A DNA stretch of 21,263 nucleotides from Ettlia oleoabundans (taxonomy: Eukaryota; Chlorophyta; Chlorophyceae; Chlamydomonadales). The notes beneath the pieces are model-generated. The model saw nothing but the letters and a program-made list of their open reading frames with translations. It had not been told where the DNA came from and did no database searches. The stretch covers positions 1-21,263 of the forward strand of contig JAAMXP010000286.1 in assembly GCA_019693395.1 (NCBI GenBank). Reading direction: 5' to 3'. Both the position numbers and the translations under genes were made by a program. This document shows, piece by piece, positions 19,919 to 21,263 of the stretch (its first letter is position 1; every line of letters begins with the position of its first letter).

Positions 19919-20100
19919 GGTGGTCAGGTGAGCTGGCATAGTCCAGGCAACCTTGGACTGTGGTGGTCAGGTGAGCTGGCATGGTCCAGGCAACCTTGGA
20001 CTGTGGTGGTCAGGTGAGCTGGCATGGTCCAGGCAACCTTGGACTGTGGTGGTCAGGTGAGCTGGCATATTGTGTTCAAACTATTATCCCGATGGGCAGG
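19919..20100 (+). repeat. 43-bp minisatellite duplicating an exon end and splice donor
   Basis: The string GGTGGTCAG|GTGAGC occurs with its GT at 19928, 19971, 20014 and 20057, exactly 43 bp apart. The remainder of each unit (TGGCATGGTCCAGGCAACC and so on) is nearly identical. The first GGTGGTCAG is the true 3' end of the ISGGQ exon, so each unit carries a copy of the exon end and donor. A decayed further unit with GGCAG|GTGAGC lies near 20096-20105. Confidence 0.95.
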
Positions 20101-20536
20101 TGAGCATGCCTGTTCTAGCAACCTTGTACTCCGGTGGTCTGGTGACTCCAAGTTGGCAGCAGCGTGGAGCTACCCTCAAGGGCTCATCCCTGCGCCCTAC
20201 GTGCTGCTGGTGACAAGGAGTGGAGTCGAGTGGGGTGGAGTGGAGTGGCCTGTAACATCGTACCTTTCCCACATTCAACCAGGCGGTTGTTTGCCACCAG
20301 CTGATCACCAGCCATCACCCAGAAGCAGCAGCGGCAGTGGCATTTAATTGCATGTTTTGCAGCCAGTGCTTGCCTTTGTTCCCCGTGCTAGCATCGTTAT
20401 TGTTGTGCCCACCGTGTGGCCACCCTGCCACCCTTCCCTAAATCTGAGTCTACAACCACCCCTGATTTTGTGCAGGCCAAGCGTGTAAACATCGGTATTG
20501 CCCTGGTGACCAACCCCCGTGTGCTCTTCCTGGGTG

Positions 20537-20557
20537 AGAAAGAAAGAAAGAAAGAAA
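20537..20557 (+). repeat. (GAAA)n microsatellite at a donor in ABCG copy 2
   Basis: About five units start inside the donor itself: the exon ends at 20533 and the intron reads GTGAGAAAGAAAG. The donor hexamer GTGAGA overlaps the first repeat unit. Confidence 0.95.
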
Positions 20558-20614
20558 CACACTTTGCTTTCTAGCCTGCAGGTGCTTGCTGGCATGCAGG
20601 AGCATGTGTAAGGT

Positions 20615-20691
20615 CGGGAGCGGGGTGGTGGTGCTGGTGGTGGTGTGGGTGTGGGTGGGTGGGTGAGTGGGTGAAGCCCGGGGGGGGGGCG
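20615..20691 (+). repeat. G-rich tract in ABCG copy 2 intron
   Basis: GGTGGT/GGGTGGGT runs followed by a run of nine to ten G at about 20681-20690, on the sense strand. It could form G-quadruplexes and is a likely place for sequencing errors in homopolymer length. Confidence 0.7.
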
Positions 20692-21013
20692 CAGCAACTC
20701 TTGGCCCTTGACGTCGGTTCCGCACCTGGCTTTCCTTCACTCACAACCAAGGCTGTCATTTTATCTGAGCAGTCATTGTTGTCGTCAGTCAGCTGGGCTC
20801 CACATTGTTGCAGATGAGCCCACAAGCGGTCTGGACAGCTACACCTCCAATGAAGTGATGAGCGTGGTAAAGCAGCTGGCCACCCATGGCATTACCGTGT
20901 GCGCCACCATCCACTCCCCCACCCCCTACTGCTTCAACCTCTTTGACCGCCTCATGCTGCTGCTGCGGGGGCAGCTAGCCTACTTTGGACCAAACGGTGC
21001 GTCGCTGCATAAA

Positions 21014-21132
<119 letters not shown>

Positions 21133-21263
21133 ACGGTTGGTTGGTTACACCCATATGGACGCATCAGCGGTACGGGTCCATCCATGGTGCACAGATGCGG
21201 TACGCCCATGCCTTCCATCTCTGCTGGCGTACCACCCCTGCTGCAGCGCTGCGTGCTCTGAGT
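21133..21263 (+). other. Right edge: ABCG copy 2 intron, no exon seen
   Basis: The exon of copy 1 that follows the H-loop exon (starting Lys-Thr-Ala-Leu-Asp-Tyr-Phe) is not found in these 131 bases. In copy 1 it begins 385 bp after the preceding donor, so in copy 2 it would be expected beyond the window edge. Confidence 0.6.

Larger units (their letters stand above)
18021..20996 (+). pseudogene. ABCG-family transporter copy 2, broken and cut by the window edge
   Basis: Recognisable exons: 18021-18149, 18527-18633, 19001-19042, 19285-19351, 19770-19927, 20476-20533, 20814-20996. Relative to copy 1: (a) the 66-nt exon with the Q-loop is absent from 19352-19769; (b) one base is missing after 19795, shifting the frame to a TGA at about 19848; (c) the Walker A exon is split by a 242-bp intron (19043-19284); (d) the second exon ends at a GC donor (GCGAGT, 18634). 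Walker A (GPSGSGKT), ISGGQ, DEPTSGLD and the H-loop motif are still encoded. In the exons ending 18633, 20533 and 20996, all base differences from copy 1 that I saw are synonymous. So it was under selection until recently, or the frameshift is a sequence error. The membrane domain would lie beyond 21263. Confidence 0.8.

Noticed and set aside
19795..19927. Rescue of the copy 2 frameshift by using the second 43-bp donor
   Set aside because: The added 43 nt would compensate for the lost base in length, but the shifted frame already meets a TGA near 19848, before the exon end.
19919..20100. Evenly spaced 43-bp repeats as a CRISPR array
   Set aside because: The units are directly contiguous with no unique spacers, begin with an exon end and donor, and lie in a eukaryotic intron.

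Overview
The window looks like nuclear DNA of a green alga, most likely a chlorophycean (volvocalean or Haematococcus-like; inferred, not proven). The genes are split into many small exons by introns of roughly 80-670 bp with GT(G/A)AGT-type donors and CTGCAG acceptors. Candidate TGTAA polyadenylation signals follow two genes. Simple repeats (CCTG, TGTC, GAAA, GAAT, ACAGT) sit in the introns, and the proteins are of plant/algal type. I see no rRNA, tRNA, CRISPR array or prokaryotic operon.

Layout. (1) Positions 1-117 are a G-rich minisatellite, followed by about 0.9 kb without a recognisable gene except a perfect 16-bp-arm hairpin at 296-330. (2) 1005-1746, minus strand: a three-exon gene for an unrecognised protein of about 171 residues. 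(3) 1898-4461, plus strand: a seven-exon GDT1/TMEM165-family cation transporter of 233 residues, divergent from the previous gene across a 151-bp gap. (4) 5224-7936, plus: a seven-exon, 524-residue membrane protein with about seven membrane segments and a proline-rich tail carrying six S-P-x-K/R motifs. (5) 9329-17002, plus: a complete twenty-exon ABCG half-size ABC transporter; the exon lengths sum to 627 codons plus stop with every splice phase matching. (6) 18021 to the window edge, plus: a head-to-tail second ABCG copy. It lacks the Q-loop exon, has a one-base deletion that brings in an early stop, and has an extra intron in the Walker A exon. It is cut off by the window edge after the exon ending at 20996.

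Genes (3) to (6) lie on the same strand, but each seems to have its own transcription unit. GDT1 and ABCG are both membrane transporters, but nothing in the sequence shows that they work together.

The most interesting signal is not a protein system. Several introns contain decayed or fresh tandem copies of their own splice boundary (exon end plus donor, or acceptor plus exon start), and several microsatellites start within 40 bp of a donor. The clearest case is a 43-bp minisatellite in ABCG copy 2 that repeats the exon end and donor four times. With the paralogue-specific intron and two GC-AG introns, this suggests a genome in which slippage or tandem duplication at splice boundaries is common.
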